Below, in pieces: positions 18,786-27,783 of a stretch of 64,000 nt of DNA; within the stretch, counting starts at the first letter, position 1; every line of letters begins with the position of its first letter. The stretch lies in NCBI GenBank assembly GCA_000023725.1, contig CP001673.1, positions 568,342 through 632,341 of the forward strand, given 5' to 3'. The DNA is from Flavobacteriaceae bacterium 3519-10 (GTDB lineage: Bacteria; Bacteroidota; Bacteroidia; Flavobacteriales; Weeksellaceae). Below the pieces are notes generated by a model. The model was given only the letters and a program-made list of their open reading frames with translations. It was not told where the DNA came from and did not search any database. The position numbers were made by a program, and so were the translations under genes.

Positions 18786-18930
18786 TTGGTTTTAAATTAC
18801 AGGAATACAAATTAAACGAAAAATAATAAATAATATGATACAATAAATTTAATGAGCGGGCGTTTCTCAAAAAATCAATCTATTAATTTGATTTATTAGA
18901 TTAATAGTATTTTCTTTGTATCCTGAAAAT

Positions 18931-18938
18931 TATCTTTG
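18931..18938 (+). promoter_or_regulatory. -7 box TATCTTTG, 6 nt before the gldJ ATG
   Basis: TATCTTTG fits TAnnTTTG and ends 6 nt before ATG 18945. The nearest upstream TTTG (18915-18918) is only 12 bp away, shorter than the usual 19 bp. Confidence 0.5.
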
Positions 18939-18944
18939 TAAACT

Positions 18945-20549
18945 ATGAATAAACTTAAGTTGTTCACGATATTAGCGTTTTGTTCTACACTTATTCTTAT
19001 GAGCTGCGGAGGTGGCAATACCAAGAAAGGTGGCGGCACGAAGCGTTTCACCAGCAAAAGCGGCTGGAAACCCAATGACCAGAAAGGCTGGTTTTTCACG
19101 GGCAAGCAGCAGAAGCAAAAAGGCTGGCCGGGAATGGTGTATGTTGAAGGCGGTACCTTTACGATGGGACTTGTAAAAGACGACGTAATGCACGACTGGA
19201 ACAACACGCCGCGACGTATGCAGGTGAGTTCATTCTTTATCGGCGAAACCGAAATAACAAACTACGAATACCGCGAATATGTAACATGGCTTAAATTCGT
19301 ATTCCCACCTTCAGATCCAAGTTTTAAAGAAATATATAAAGGAGCGCTTCCCGATACTTTAGTCTGGAATAACGAACTGTCGCGAAACGATTTTGCTGAA
19401 ACCTATTTCAGAAGACCTGAGTACGATTATTATCCGGTAGTAGGTGTGTCATGGCTGCAGGCTTCGCGTTACTGCGACTGGCTTACAGACAGAGCCAACG
19501 AAAAAGCGCTGATGGAACAGGGCGTGATTTCGAAAGATTTCTATACCAATGATGCCAACAACCAGGGTGCAAACTCCTTCAATTTAGACAAGTTTAAAGC
19601 AAACGATCCTGAATTGGAAGCCTATATCAACACGCAGCGTCTTCAGCAGCGTTCTGGTATTAAAACAAGTAATCAGAGAATCCTTGCAGCGAACAGAAAT
19701 GCGGCAGCAGGTGTAGTAGAAAAATTCAGACTTCCAACCGAAGTGGAATGGGAGTTTGCTGCATTAGGAATGCAGAAAGAAAGAGAATATAACCTATACA
19801 AAAATAAGGAGCCACAAATTGAACAGTTGAAAGGGGCGAAAGGCCGCGACCGCGGAATGTACCTCGAGAACTTCAAGCAGGGACGTGGAGATTACTCCGG
19901 TGTTGCAGGCTGGAAGAATGACGGTTCACCTACAACTGCAGACGTTAAACAGTATCCTTCAAACAACCTCGGAATTTTCGGAATGTTTGGTAACGTAGCT
20001 GAATGGACTGCAGATATCTACCGTCCGATCATCGATCAGGAAGGCAGCGATTTCAATTACTACAGAGGAAACGTAGCACAGGAAGTGGTAAGGAATGAAG
20101 ACGGAACCTACAAAAAAGTAGATGCTGCTAAGTACGACACTCTTGCGGACGGAAGATTGGTATACAAAGGTTTACCGGGCCAGTACGAAAGAGAAGTAGT
20201 TGCGGATCACAGAAATTTCCGTGACGGCGATTTTCAGTCGTCGCTTGATGCCGGTTACGGCCGTGCAGAAGACAGCACCACTGCAGGTTATAATATGTAT
20301 AATTCTAAGCAGAAACGCTTTATCGTTGACGAAAGAGGTCGTGTCGTTTTACAAAAAGACCCTCTTGCAAGAACAACAAGAATTTCGAATGAAGTGCGTG
20401 TGATCAAAGGCGGCTCATGGTTGGATGGAGCTTATTGGCTTGATCCGGGCCAAAGAAGGTTCCGCGACGAGGCAAAAGCGTATGGCTGGGTTGGTTTCCG
20501 CGTTGCGCAGGATGCCAAATCTACTTCCAAAGGCAGAACCAAACGATAA
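18945..20549 (+). CDS. gldJ: Gliding/T9SS lipoprotein GldJ
   Basis: 534 aa. Lipoprotein signal with lipobox LMSC (Cys21), then a glycine/lysine-rich linker. The formylglycine-generating-enzyme-like fold starts at VYVEGGTFTMG and includes FFIGETEITNYEYREYV, VVGVSWLQASRYCDWLT, FRLPTEVEWEFAA, GMFGNVAEWTAD and the closing VIKGGSWLDGAYWL...WVGFRVA. In Flavobacterium, GldJ is an outer-membrane lipoprotein required for stability of GldK and for gliding and secretion. Whether this organism glides cannot be told; in Chryseobacterium relatives the protein serves secretion. Divergent from porU-porV. GldK is a paralogue, but the gene context favours GldJ. Confidence 0.93.
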   Translation: MNKLKLFTILAFCSTLILMSCGGGNTKKGGGTKRFTSKSGWKPNDQKGWFFTGKQQKQKGWPGMVYVEGGTFTMGLVKDDVMHDWNNTPRRMQVSSFFIGETEITNYEYREYVTWLKFVFPPSDPSFKEIYKGALPDTLVWNNELSRNDFAETYFRRPEYDYYPVVGVSWLQASRYCDWLTDRANEKALMEQGVISKDFYTNDANNQGANSFNLDKFKANDPELEAYINTQRLQQRSGIKTSNQRILAANRNAAAGVVEKFRLPTEVEWEFAALGMQKEREYNLYKNKEPQIEQLKGAKGRDRGMYLENFKQGRGDYSGVAGWKNDGSPTTADVKQYPSNNLGIFGMFGNVAEWTADIYRPIIDQEGSDFNYYRGNVAQEVVRNEDGTYKKVDAAKYDTLADGRLVYKGLPGQYEREVVADHRNFRDGDFQSSLDAGYGRAEDSTTAGYNMYNSKQKRFIVDERGRVVLQKDPLARTTRISNEVRVIKGGSWLDGAYWLDPGQRRFRDEAKAYGWVGFRVAQDAKSTSKGRTKR

Positions 20550-20569
20550 TCTGATCTAAAATAATTCTA

Positions 20570-20606
20570 TAATCCTTCTGTTTTTCGCAGAAGGATTTTT
20601 ATTTTT
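20570..20606 (+). terminator. Terminator of gldJ, overlapping the murF -7 box
   Basis: AATCCTTCTG (20570-20580) / CAGAAGGATT with a TTTTTCG loop and a T-run interrupted by one A (TTTTATTTTTG). The same T-run contains TATTTTTG (20600-20607), the candidate -7 box of murF. Confidence 0.75.
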
Positions 20607-20607
20607 G
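20600..20607 (+). promoter_or_regulatory. -7 box TATTTTTG, 6 nt before the murF ATG
   Basis: Fits TAnnTTTG and lies inside the poly-T tail of the gldJ terminator, ending 6 nt before ATG 20614. Confidence 0.45.
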
Positions 20608-20613
20608 ACAAAT

Positions 20614-21888
20614 ATGAATGCAGCTACTTTCTATCCTTTGTTTCTCCAATCAGCTAACGCCACAATCGACAGCCGGACCCTAAAGAAAGACGATATCTTT
20701 TTTGCCTTTTCGGGCGACAGTTTCAATGCGGCAACTCTCGCTGAAGATGCGGCAGACAAAGGTGCGCTTGCAGTTATTGTGGAACAGAAAGCTTACGAAA
20801 ATCCCGCTCGAGATATTTTCTATGTTCCTTCTACTTTAAATTTTCTGCAGGAACTCGCAACTCATCATCGCGATCAGCTGGATATCCCGGTAATTGCGCT
20901 CACCGGCAGTAACGGCAAAACAACCACGAAAGAAATCATCCACGCAGTGCTTGCGCAGAAATATAATGTGCAATATACTTCCGGCAACCTGAATAATCAC
21001 ATTGGTGTTCCGCTTACGCTGCTTTCAGTGAGGTCTCATCACAATATGGCGGTGATAGAGATGGGTGCGAATCATCAGAAAGAGATTGAAATGCTGTGCG
21101 AAATCGCCAAACCTACGTACGGTTATATCACCAATTTTGGCAAGGCTCACCTTGAGGGTTTTGGCGGTTTTGAAGGAGTAATTAAAGGAAAATCCGAGAT
21201 GTACAGTTATCTTCGCGCGAATTCTCAGACTATTCTTGTTAATGAAAATGACGCAATCCAGGTAGAAAATACTGCGGGTTATTCACCGGTGATCACTTTC
21301 GGCAAACCGGATTCCGATTATTTATTTGAAGAAGTAAGCAATCAGAATTTTGTAGGTCTTCGTTTTGGTGATCAAACTGCGCACTCGCAGCTAACGGGAA
21401 GTTACAACTTCACAAATCTGTGCGCGGCGGCAAGTTTAGGACTGCATTTCGGAATCAGCTTCAGGGAGATTAAAACTGCGATCGAGAATTATGTGCCTAC
21501 GAATATGCGTTCGCAAATTCTCGAAAAAAACGGCAAAACACTGGTACTGGATACCTACAACGCCAACCCGAGTTCAATGGAGGAATCATTAAAGAATTTC
21601 AACAGGTTTGAAGGCTCAAAAACGATCATTATCGGCGATATGCTGGAGCTTGGTAACGAATCGGAAGCGGAGCACCGCAGGATTTTGGATCTGGCCGGAT
21701 CGCTCGCATTCGATGCGGTTGTGACTGTAGGCGAAAATTTCAGGAGAATAAACCCGGGATCGCAATCATATAAAAGCGCGCAGGAGTTGGCGGACGCATT
21801 GAAATTGAATCCTATAAATTCCCAAAATATATTGCTGAAAGGTTCGCGTGGAATTGCGCTGGAAAAAATACTGGATTTTATAGTTTAG
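20614..21888 (+). CDS. murF: UDP-N-acetylmuramoyl-tripeptide--D-Ala-D-Ala ligase
   Basis: 424 aa from ATG 20614; a TTG three codons upstream is a poorer start. Adds D-Ala-D-Ala to the UDP-MurNAc-tripeptide, the last cytosolic step of muropeptide assembly. N-terminal domain with IDSRTLKKDDIFFAFSG, ATP loop LTGSNGKTTTKE (96-107), central-domain VIEMGANHQKEIEML and YITNFGKAHLEGFG, and the C-terminal ligase domain with LDTYNANPSSM and IIGDMLELG. All Mur-ligase invariants are kept. It converges on the NUDIX gene and overlaps it by 4 bp. Confidence 0.96.
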   Translation: MNAATFYPLFLQSANATIDSRTLKKDDIFFAFSGDSFNAATLAEDAADKGALAVIVEQKAYENPARDIFYVPSTLNFLQELATHHRDQLDIPVIALTGSNGKTTTKEIIHAVLAQKYNVQYTSGNLNNHIGVPLTLLSVRSHHNMAVIEMGANHQKEIEMLCEIAKPTYGYITNFGKAHLEGFGGFEGVIKGKSEMYSYLRANSQTILVNENDAIQVENTAGYSPVITFGKPDSDYLFEEVSNQNFVGLRFGDQTAHSQLTGSYNFTNLCAAASLGLHFGISFREIKTAIENYVPTNMRSQILEKNGKTLVLDTYNANPSSMEESLKNFNRFEGSKTIIIGDMLELGNESEAEHRRILDLAGSLAFDAVVTVGENFRRINPGSQSYKSAQELADALKLNPINSQNILLKGSRGIALEKILDFIV

Positions 21889-22490
21889 TGCTGCGTCCAG
21901 TATTCGTTCAGGATCAGTTTGATGTTCTTGAAGGTTTCGGGTAATACTTCATTGGTGATCGCTTCTTCATTCTTCCACGAAACCTCCGAAATGCCTTCTT
22001 CCTGCTGTGGAACCGGTGTTTCGCTGCCTACATATTTGGCTCGGAACCAATAAGTTGTCTTGAGGATTTTATCGCCGTTTCTCTCCGTATAAAGATGGAA
22101 GGTGTTGTTTAGGAATTCTTCTAAAATAAGTTCCTTTAATCCCGTTTCCTCTTCTATTTCCCTGAGGGCGGCCTGTTCCAGCGATTCGCCTTTTTCAATC
22201 TTACCTTTGGGCAGATCCCATTTGCCCAGCCGGCGAATGAACAGAATTTCGTCTTTTTGGTTGGTCACTACACCTCCGGCGGCTTCTATGACCTTAAACA
22301 TATGCGTAAAATCTTCCCACATTTCCTCAATGTTTTCGCCATAAACATTAATCTCAGGGCACGACGTGTTCTGTAAGAGATCTACCGCAATTTCAAGCGT
22401 CGCAAAACCCTCAAACCTCAGTTTTTTCTCGATGTCCTCGGGGTATTTACTTAAAGTTAATTTTTTTTCATTAACAAAAACTTTATACAT
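21885..22490 (-). CDS. NUDIX hydrolase
   Basis: 201 aa. The Nudix box GX5EX7REUXEEXGU is complete at residues 96-118 (GKIEKGE...REIEEETGL), in a C-terminal domain beginning AAGGVVTNQKDEILFIRRLGKWDLP. About 68 residues precede it and form a separate small domain (MYKVFVNEKKLTL...) also seen on this family in Flavobacteriia. Nudix enzymes hydrolyse nucleoside diphosphates linked to another moiety; the substrate cannot be predicted here. Divergent from the SRPBCC gene across 32 bp. Confidence 0.9.
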   Translation of the reverse strand: MYKVFVNEKKLTLSKYPEDIEKKLRFEGFATLEIAVDLLQNTSCPEINVYGENIEEMWEDFTHMFKVIEAAGGVVTNQKDEILFIRRLGKWDLPKGKIEKGESLEQAALREIEEETGLKELILEEFLNNTFHLYTERNGDKILKTTYWFRAKYVGSETPVPQQEEGISEVSWKNEEAITNEVLPETFKNIKLILNEYWTQH

Positions 22491-22493
22491 TTG
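22486..22493 (+). promoter_or_regulatory. -7 box TACATTTG of the SRPBCC gene
   Basis: Fits TAnnTTTG, 29 nt ahead of ATG 22523. A T-rich tract lies at the -33 distance, but not an exact TTTG. Confidence 0.45.
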
Positions 22494-22522
22494 TAGCGCT
22501 TTAATTGTACAAAAATATAAAA

Positions 22523-22909
22523 ATGAAATTAGAAGGACGCAAAATAGTTGTAAATAAGTCGGCAGATCAATTGGTTGAGATGCTAAAAAATCCTGAGGAT
22601 TATAAAGCGCTGATGCCGGATTCGCTACAGAATTTCGAAGCGCGCGATAACGGTTTTAAGTTCAGTCTTAAAGGTATGCCGGAAATCGCTTTGAAGATCG
22701 AAAACGTGACTAACAGTGAGGTAGTGCTAAAATCCGCTTCATCCAGCCTTGATTTTGAACTGAAGGGAACAATGAACCCGGTCAGCGAAAACCAAACTGA
22801 AGTGCAGCTGCTTTTTGAAGGTAAATTTAATCCGTTCATCAAAATGATGGTTGAAAAACCATTACAGAATTTCATCAATTCGCTTTCGGATAATCTCGAA
22901 AAGATTTAA
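22523..22909 (+). CDS. SRPBCC-fold (polyketide cyclase/START-like) small protein
   Basis: 128 aa from ATG 22523 (MKLEGRKIVVNKSADQL). The pattern of an initial strand, a helix (SADQLVEMLKNPEDYKALMPDSL), six further strands and a long C-terminal helix (NPFIKMMVEKPLQNFINSLSDNL) is that of the START-like SRPBCC fold, which binds hydrophobic ligands in a groove. No catalytic residue can be pointed to. A frame-compatible start at 22505 adds six residues without likeness. Function unknown. A strong terminator follows. Confidence 0.8.
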   Translation: MKLEGRKIVVNKSADQLVEMLKNPEDYKALMPDSLQNFEARDNGFKFSLKGMPEIALKIENVTNSEVVLKSASSSLDFELKGTMNPVSENQTEVQLLFEGKFNPFIKMMVEKPLQNFINSLSDNLEKI

Positions 22910-22930
22910 ATACAGTTTTTAAAGATTCAA

Positions 22931-22960
22931 AGCCCTGAAATTGTATTTCGGGGCTTTTTT
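22931..22960 (+). terminator. Terminator after the SRPBCC gene
   Basis: AGCCCtGAAAT (22931-22941) / ATTTCgGGGCT (22945-22955) with one T-G pair, TGT loop and six T. It reaches into the end of the convergent ABC gene. Confidence 0.85.
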
Positions 22961-23657
22961 ATGCGCTTGTGTAACCCGCAAATGCCTCTTCTAAGCTGCT
23001 GTATTTGCCTTTGAATTCTTCAATGGGTGAATCCTGCAGGATGTTGCCCTGGTGGATCAGGATAACGCGCGAGCAGAGCGCTTCCACTTCCTGCATGATG
23101 TGGGTGGACAGAATCACGGTTTTTTCACGACCGATTTCTCTTATTACGTTTCTAATTTCGATGATCTGGTTTGGGTCCAGACCGTTTGTGGGTTCATCCA
23201 GAATCAACAGGTCGGGCGAATGTAAAATAGCCTGTGCGAGGCCCACGCGCTGCCGGTAACCTTTCGAGAGCTGCGATATTTTCTTAGTCTTTTCGGGTGT
23301 AATCCCCACTAATTCAATAACTTCAGCAATCCTTGTTTTCGGAATTTGATGGATGTCTGCAACAAATTGCAGGTACTCTTTCACATACATTTCGGCGTAT
23401 AACGGATTGTTTTCGGGCAGGAAACCCATGTTTTTTTTCGCTGCGATATCATTGAGTGTGATGTCCTCGCCATTAAATATAATCTGGCCTTCATCAATCT
23501 TCAGCGCACCTACTATGGATTTCATCAGCGTGGATTTTCCCGCACCGTTCGGGCCCAGAAGCCCGATGATTTCGCTTTTTCCGATTTCGACATTAATTTT
23601 GTTCAGGGCAGTTTGCGCACCAAATTTCTTGGTTAAATTGATTATTTGAAGAGACAT
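22959..23657 (-). CDS. ABC transporter ATP-binding protein (GldA-like)
   Basis: 232 aa, a single ATPase domain. Walker A GPNGAGKST (35-43), signature-type LSKGYRQRVGLAQA (the usual LSGGQ reads LSKGY), Walker B LLILDEPTNGLDP and H-loop STHIMQEVEAL. The sequence KGYRQRVGLAQA and the FLPENNPLYAEMYVKEYL stretch resemble GldA and other ABC-2 exporter ATPases of Bacteroidetes. Flavobacterium GldA is about 70 residues longer, and no permease (GldF/GldG) gene is adjacent, so the gldA name is not used. No partner can be identified in the window. Confidence 0.88.
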   Translation of the reverse strand: MSLQIINLTKKFGAQTALNKINVEIGKSEIIGLLGPNGAGKSTLMKSIVGALKIDEGQIIFNGEDITLNDIAAKKNMGFLPENNPLYAEMYVKEYLQFVADIHQIPKTRIAEVIELVGITPEKTKKISQLSKGYRQRVGLAQAILHSPDLLILDEPTNGLDPNQIIEIRNVIREIGREKTVILSTHIMQEVEALCSRVILIHQGNILQDSPIEEFKGKYSSLEEAFAGYTSA

Positions 23658-23759
23658 CCGTGAATTTTATAAGATACAAATTTAAGTAATGAAAAGTATA
23701 TTTCGTGTTTTAATCATGCCACGTTTGACATCATACCAAGTTTCCAATCATCGAATAAT

Positions 23760-23925
<166 letters not shown>

Positions 23926-23929
23926 TAAG

Positions 23930-23979
23930 TGTGCGCGCTAGGATCGAAAACGGCCGTCCCGATTAAAAATCGGGATGCA

Positions 23980-23994
<15 letters not shown>
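23930..23994 (-). pseudogene. tRNA-Arg remnant A
   Basis: Aligned to the intact tRNA at 24636-24709, it keeps the 3' acceptor strand (GTGCGCGCTAGGAT on the plus strand), a rebuilt anticodon arm with stem TCCCGAT / ATCGGGA, and the D-arm CTGGATAG. The T-arm pairing is lost (GATCGAAAACGG) and the 5' acceptor strand is replaced by endonuclease coding sequence, so it cannot be a working tRNA. Confidence 0.75.
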
Positions 23995-24630
<636 letters not shown>

Positions 24631-24635
24631 AAAAG

Positions 24636-24709
24636 TGAGCGCGCCAGGATTCGAACCTGGGACCGTCTGCTTAGAAGGCAGATGCTCTATCCAGCTGAGC
24701 TACGCACCC
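24636..24709 (-). tRNA. tRNA-Arg (anticodon TCT)
   Basis: 74 nt without CCA. Acceptor GGGTGCG pairs with CGCGCTC (two G-U pairs), D-arm AGCTCAGCTGGATAGAGC, anticodon stem TCTGC / GCAGA with loop CTTCTAA (TCT), T-arm CCAGG-TTCGAAT-CCTGG, discriminator A. It reads AGA codons. It is the only intact member of a family that has at least three remnants within 800 bp. Confidence 0.95.
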
Positions 24710-24710
24710 A

Positions 24711-24785
24711 TTAATGTGTTTTTCTCGAACTTTCTGACCGTTCCGATTGAAATCGGAATGCTCTATCCAGCTGAGCTACGCACCC
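24711..24785 (-). pseudogene. tRNA-Arg remnant upstream of tRNA-Arg
   Basis: The 5' 27 nt (GGGTGCGTAGCTCAGCTGG...) are identical to the intact tRNA-Arg up to the anticodon arm. That arm reads TTCCGATTTCAATCGGAA and makes a 6-bp stem with a 6-nt loop. The 3' part (AGAAAGTTCGAGAAAAAC) keeps only the TTCGA of the T-loop and cannot pair with the acceptor. Immediately adjacent to the intact gene, it is probably a decayed duplicate. Confidence 0.7.
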
Positions 24786-24802
24786 TAATAGGGTATTAAA
24801 AT

Positions 24803-24828
24803 GTAAAAATTCCCGAAGGAATTTTTAA
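24803..24828 (-). terminator. Terminator after tRNA-Pro
   Basis: AAAAATTCC (24805-24813) / GGAATTTTT (24818-24826) with a CGAA loop, 8 bp beyond the tRNA-Pro 3' end on the minus strand. Confidence 0.65.
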
Positions 24829-24835
24829 GAAAAAG

Positions 24836-24910
24836 TCGGGGCGGCAGGATTCGAACCTGCGACCTCCTGGTCCCAAACCAGGCGCGATGACCGGACTACG
24901 CTACGCCCCG
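24836..24910 (-). tRNA. tRNA-Pro (anticodon TGG)
   Basis: 75 nt. Acceptor CGGGGCG / CGCCCCG, anticodon loop TTTGGGA with stem CCTGG-type pairing, T-arm GCAGG-TTCGAAT-CCTGC, discriminator A. The C at position 1 is typical of bacterial tRNA-Pro. Confidence 0.95.
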
Positions 24911-24931
24911 AGTAATTTTTTCTGAAAGTTG

Positions 24932-25018
24932 CGGAGAGTAAGGGATTCGAACCCTTGGTACAGTTTCCCGTACGCTTGTTTAGCAAACAAGTCCTTTCGG
25001 CCACTCAGGCAACTCTCC
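24932..25018 (-). tRNA. tRNA-Ser (anticodon GCT)
   Basis: 87 nt with a long variable arm (CGTACGGGAAACTGTACC), as in type II tRNAs. Acceptor GGAGAGT / ACTCTCC, anticodon loop TTGCTAA, discriminator G. It reads AGC/AGU. Only 21 bp upstream of tRNA-Pro, so the two are probably cotranscribed. Confidence 0.95.
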
Positions 25019-25115
25019 AGTGCAATGTTTATAAGAGCTTCTGTTCTGTAATTGCGAGTGCAAATATAAAATAGTTTTCACCATTAACCAAAACTTTTTA
25101 CCTTAATTTATTTTG

Positions 25116-25123
25116 TATTTTTG
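25116..25123 (+). promoter_or_regulatory. -7 box TATTTTTG of the amidase gene
   Basis: Fits TAnnTTTG, 28 nt ahead of ATG 25152. A TTTTT tract is near the -33 distance. Confidence 0.45.
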
Positions 25124-25151
25124 AAAGATAATTTGGATCAAAAATTTTAAT

Positions 25152-26180
25152 ATGCGTAAACCGTTATATGTCATAGGATTAAGCGTGCTGCTTGCATCAT
25201 GCGCCTCTACAAAACCCGCGACAAAAAATACCACAAAGCCGAAACCGACTGCCGTAAAAGGTGTCGAAGCCCCCAAAACTCAGGCTCCGGTAGCTGCACG
25301 GACGCAGTTAAAGCAAGAGGGAGAATACGATTTCTTCAAGGTAAATATCGCTGACGTAACCAAAAACGACAATACAATCAGCTACGGATCGATCGTATCG
25401 GCGAATCCGCAGGGATATAGAGTGGTTAAGACTTTTTTTCCCGCTGTTGCGCAAAATTTCCGTCAGAAGTATATCATTCTTCATTATACAGCCCTCGACG
25501 ATGATAAATCTGTGATGGTTCTTACCCAGCAAAGCGTAAGCTCGCACTATCTTGTGAATAACCTCGGCGATCGCGAGATTTATCAGTTAGTGGACGAAAA
25601 TAAGCGGTCGTACCACGCCGGCATCAGTACGTGGCGGAATGACAGCATGCTCAATGATACTTCAATTGGGATTGAAATTGTAAATGCCGGTTACGTCACA
25701 GATTCCACTGGTGTGAAGATTTTCCCGGGATTTGATGAAGGCCAAGTGAAAAAAGTTGCGGCACTCGTTAAAGATATTGCGGGTCGGTACATGATTCCAC
25801 CTACGAATATTTTGGCCCATTCCGATATTGCGCCGACGCGGAAGCAGGATCCAGGTCCGAAGTTTCCCTGGAAAAAACTTTACGATGAGTACCAGATCGG
25901 AATGTGGTATGATGAATCTGCGAAACAGAACTTCCTTAATCAGTTGACGCCGGAGCAGTTCTCGGCACAGGCAGCAGAATCCGATTTTATATACCGCTAC
26001 CAGCTCGCGCTGAAGAATCTTGGGTACGGGCTCGAAGCTTCAGGTAGGATAGACGATTCTACAAAGAAAACGATAGAAGCTTTTCAGTATCATTTCCGGC
26101 CCGAAATTTACAACGGTGTGATGGACGCTGAAAGCTGGGCTATTCTTCAGGCTTTAAACCAAAAATATCCGTCAAAATAA
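25152..26180 (+). CDS. Lipoprotein N-acetylmuramoyl-L-alanine amidase (Amidase_2) with peptidoglycan-binding domain
   Basis: 342 aa. Lipobox LASC (Cys17), then a Lys/Thr/Pro-rich linker. The zinc amidase domain (about 95-250) has YIILHYTALDDDKSV with the first zinc His, SYHAGISTWR, SIGIEIVNAG with the catalytic Glu, and ILAHSDIAPTRKQDPGP with a second His and the Lys/Asp of the AmiD family. A C-terminal PGB_1 repeat (about 270-340, FIYRYQLALKNLGY...TKKTIEAFQYHFRP) anchors it on murein. It splits the MurNAc-L-Ala bond, probably in peptidoglycan recycling at the outer membrane. Terminator follows. Confidence 0.92.
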   Translation: MRKPLYVIGLSVLLASCASTKPATKNTTKPKPTAVKGVEAPKTQAPVAARTQLKQEGEYDFFKVNIADVTKNDNTISYGSIVSANPQGYRVVKTFFPAVAQNFRQKYIILHYTALDDDKSVMVLTQQSVSSHYLVNNLGDREIYQLVDENKRSYHAGISTWRNDSMLNDTSIGIEIVNAGYVTDSTGVKIFPGFDEGQVKKVAALVKDIAGRYMIPPTNILAHSDIAPTRKQDPGPKFPWKKLYDEYQIGMWYDESAKQNFLNQLTPEQFSAQAAESDFIYRYQLALKNLGYGLEASGRIDDSTKKTIEAFQYHFRPEIYNGVMDAESWAILQALNQKYPSK

Positions 26181-26219
26181 GTGACACATCAGCTTATTTT
26201 CGTATAATTATAATGTAAC

Positions 26220-26247
26220 CGGGCGATCACAAATCGCCCGTTTTTTT
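26220..26247 (+). terminator. Terminator after the amidase gene
   Basis: CGGGCGAT / ATCGCCCG with a CACAA loop and seven T. Confidence 0.85.
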
Positions 26248-26311
26248 AAACCGTGGGAGCGGCTGTTTCAGACAAAATAATTACTAAACATATTTTTTCA
26301 ATAATAATTTT

Positions 26312-27712
26312 ATGGAAAATTTCAGACATGAAAGCGATCTGTTAGGCACACTGCAGGTTCCGGCAAATGCTTACTATGGGGTACAGACGCAGCGCGCTAT
26401 CGATAATTTTAAAATTTCAGGGCAATACCTTTCGTCTTATCCGCATTTTATTGCCGCGTTAGGAATGGTGAAAAAGGCCGCTGCCAAAACCAATTACGAA
26501 CTCGGTTTGTTGCAGGAGGAAATGTACCGGAATATTGCCGCTGCCTGCGATGAGCTTGTGGCGGGTGAACTACATGATCAGTTTCCGATCGATATGATTC
26601 AGGGGGGCGCCGGAACTTCGGTGAATATGAATGCAAATGAAGTAATTGCGAACCGCGTCCTCGAAAAATTAGGCAAAGAAAAAGGCGACTATCAGTTTTG
26701 TTCGCCCAATGATCAGATCAATTTATCGCAGTCTACAAACGATGCGTATCCCACTGCCATAAAACTCGCATTGCTTCACATGAACGCGGACCTCGTCGAA
26801 AAACTGCGCAAAATTATCGCTGCTTTCCGAGCAAAAGGTGCAGAAATGAACGACGTGATAAAAATGGGCCGTACGCAACTTCAGGATGCGGTGCCGATGA
26901 CGCTGGGCCAGGAATTCGAAGCCTTCGCGGCAATACTCGAAGAAGATATTTCAAAACTCAACACCAACGCCAATCTTTTTGTAGAAATAAACATGGGTGC
27001 CACCGCAATCGGTACCGGCATCAATGCGCCGCTGGGTTACGCCAAGCTTTGCGCTAAAAACCTTGCCCAGATTTCGGGATATCCGGTGGTTTCGGCGCCG
27101 AATTTAGTGGAAGCAACTTCGGATACAGGCTCGTATGTGATCTATTCTTCAGCGCTGAAAAGGCTTGCAGTGAAATTATCGAAAATTTGTAATGATCTCC
27201 GTTTACTTTCATCAGGCCCGCGGGCTGGCTTTTTCGAGATTAATCTTCCGCCAATGCAGCCCGGATCATCCATCATGCCTGGAAAAGTGAATCCGGTGAT
27301 TCCCGAGGTTGTGAATCAGGTTTGCTACAAAGTGATCGGAAATGACCTTACCGTAACTTTCGCGGCGGAAGCCGGGCAACTGCAGCTGAATGTGATGGAA
27401 CCCGTACTTTCCCATTCGATTATGGAAAGCATCAATTTCCTCGGCAATGCGATGGATACATTAAGGGAAAAATGCATCACAGGAATTACCGCCAATAAAG
27501 AGGTTTGTCTTTACATGGTGAGACACAGCATCGGCATCGTAACTGCGCTGAACCCGTATATCGGCTATAAAAACTCCACCGAAATTGCAAAAGAGGCACT
27601 TGAAACGGGCAAAAGTGTTTATAATCTGGTACTCGAAAAAGGCATTCTGTCCCAGGAAAAACTGGATGAAATACTTAATCCTGCAAACATGCTCAAGCCG
27701 CATCATTTTTAA
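26312..27712 (+). CDS. aspA: Aspartate ammonia-lyase
   Basis: 466 aa, full length for the aspartase/fumarase superfamily. Reversibly removes ammonia from aspartate to give fumarate, so it links amino-acid use to the TCA cycle. Signature GSSIMPGKVNP at 318-328 (the flexible active-site loop), substrate-binding TSVNMNANEVI and QSTNDAYPTA, and YGVQTQRAIDNF at the N-terminus. The N-terminal MENFRHESDLLGTLQVP reads as aspartase, not class II fumarase, and QLQLNVMEPV supports this. The M16 peptidase follows 71 bp later, possibly from its own promoter. Confidence 0.93.
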   Translation: MENFRHESDLLGTLQVPANAYYGVQTQRAIDNFKISGQYLSSYPHFIAALGMVKKAAAKTNYELGLLQEEMYRNIAAACDELVAGELHDQFPIDMIQGGAGTSVNMNANEVIANRVLEKLGKEKGDYQFCSPNDQINLSQSTNDAYPTAIKLALLHMNADLVEKLRKIIAAFRAKGAEMNDVIKMGRTQLQDAVPMTLGQEFEAFAAILEEDISKLNTNANLFVEINMGATAIGTGINAPLGYAKLCAKNLAQISGYPVVSAPNLVEATSDTGSYVIYSSALKRLAVKLSKICNDLRLLSSGPRAGFFEINLPPMQPGSSIMPGKVNPVIPEVVNQVCYKVIGNDLTVTFAAEAGQLQLNVMEPVLSHSIMESINFLGNAMDTLREKCITGITANKEVCLYMVRHSIGIVTALNPYIGYKNSTEIAKEALETGKSVYNLVLEKGILSQEKLDEILNPANMLKPHHF

Positions 27713-27783
27713 ACAGTAAAGAAAAGATTCAGAACGAAAATTAAGAAGATTATTTGAACGCTATAAATTTAGGAGCACTTACA

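Noticed and set aside
22959-23657. Naming the ABC ATPase gldA
   Set aside because: Likeness to GldA is real, but the protein is about 70 residues shorter than Flavobacterium GldA and no gldF/gldG permease is nearby; many ABC-2 ATPases look alike.
25021-25151. Riboswitch or small RNA between the tRNA genes and the amidase
   Set aside because: Only the -7 box was recognised; no conserved stem pattern could be seen in 130 AT-rich bases.
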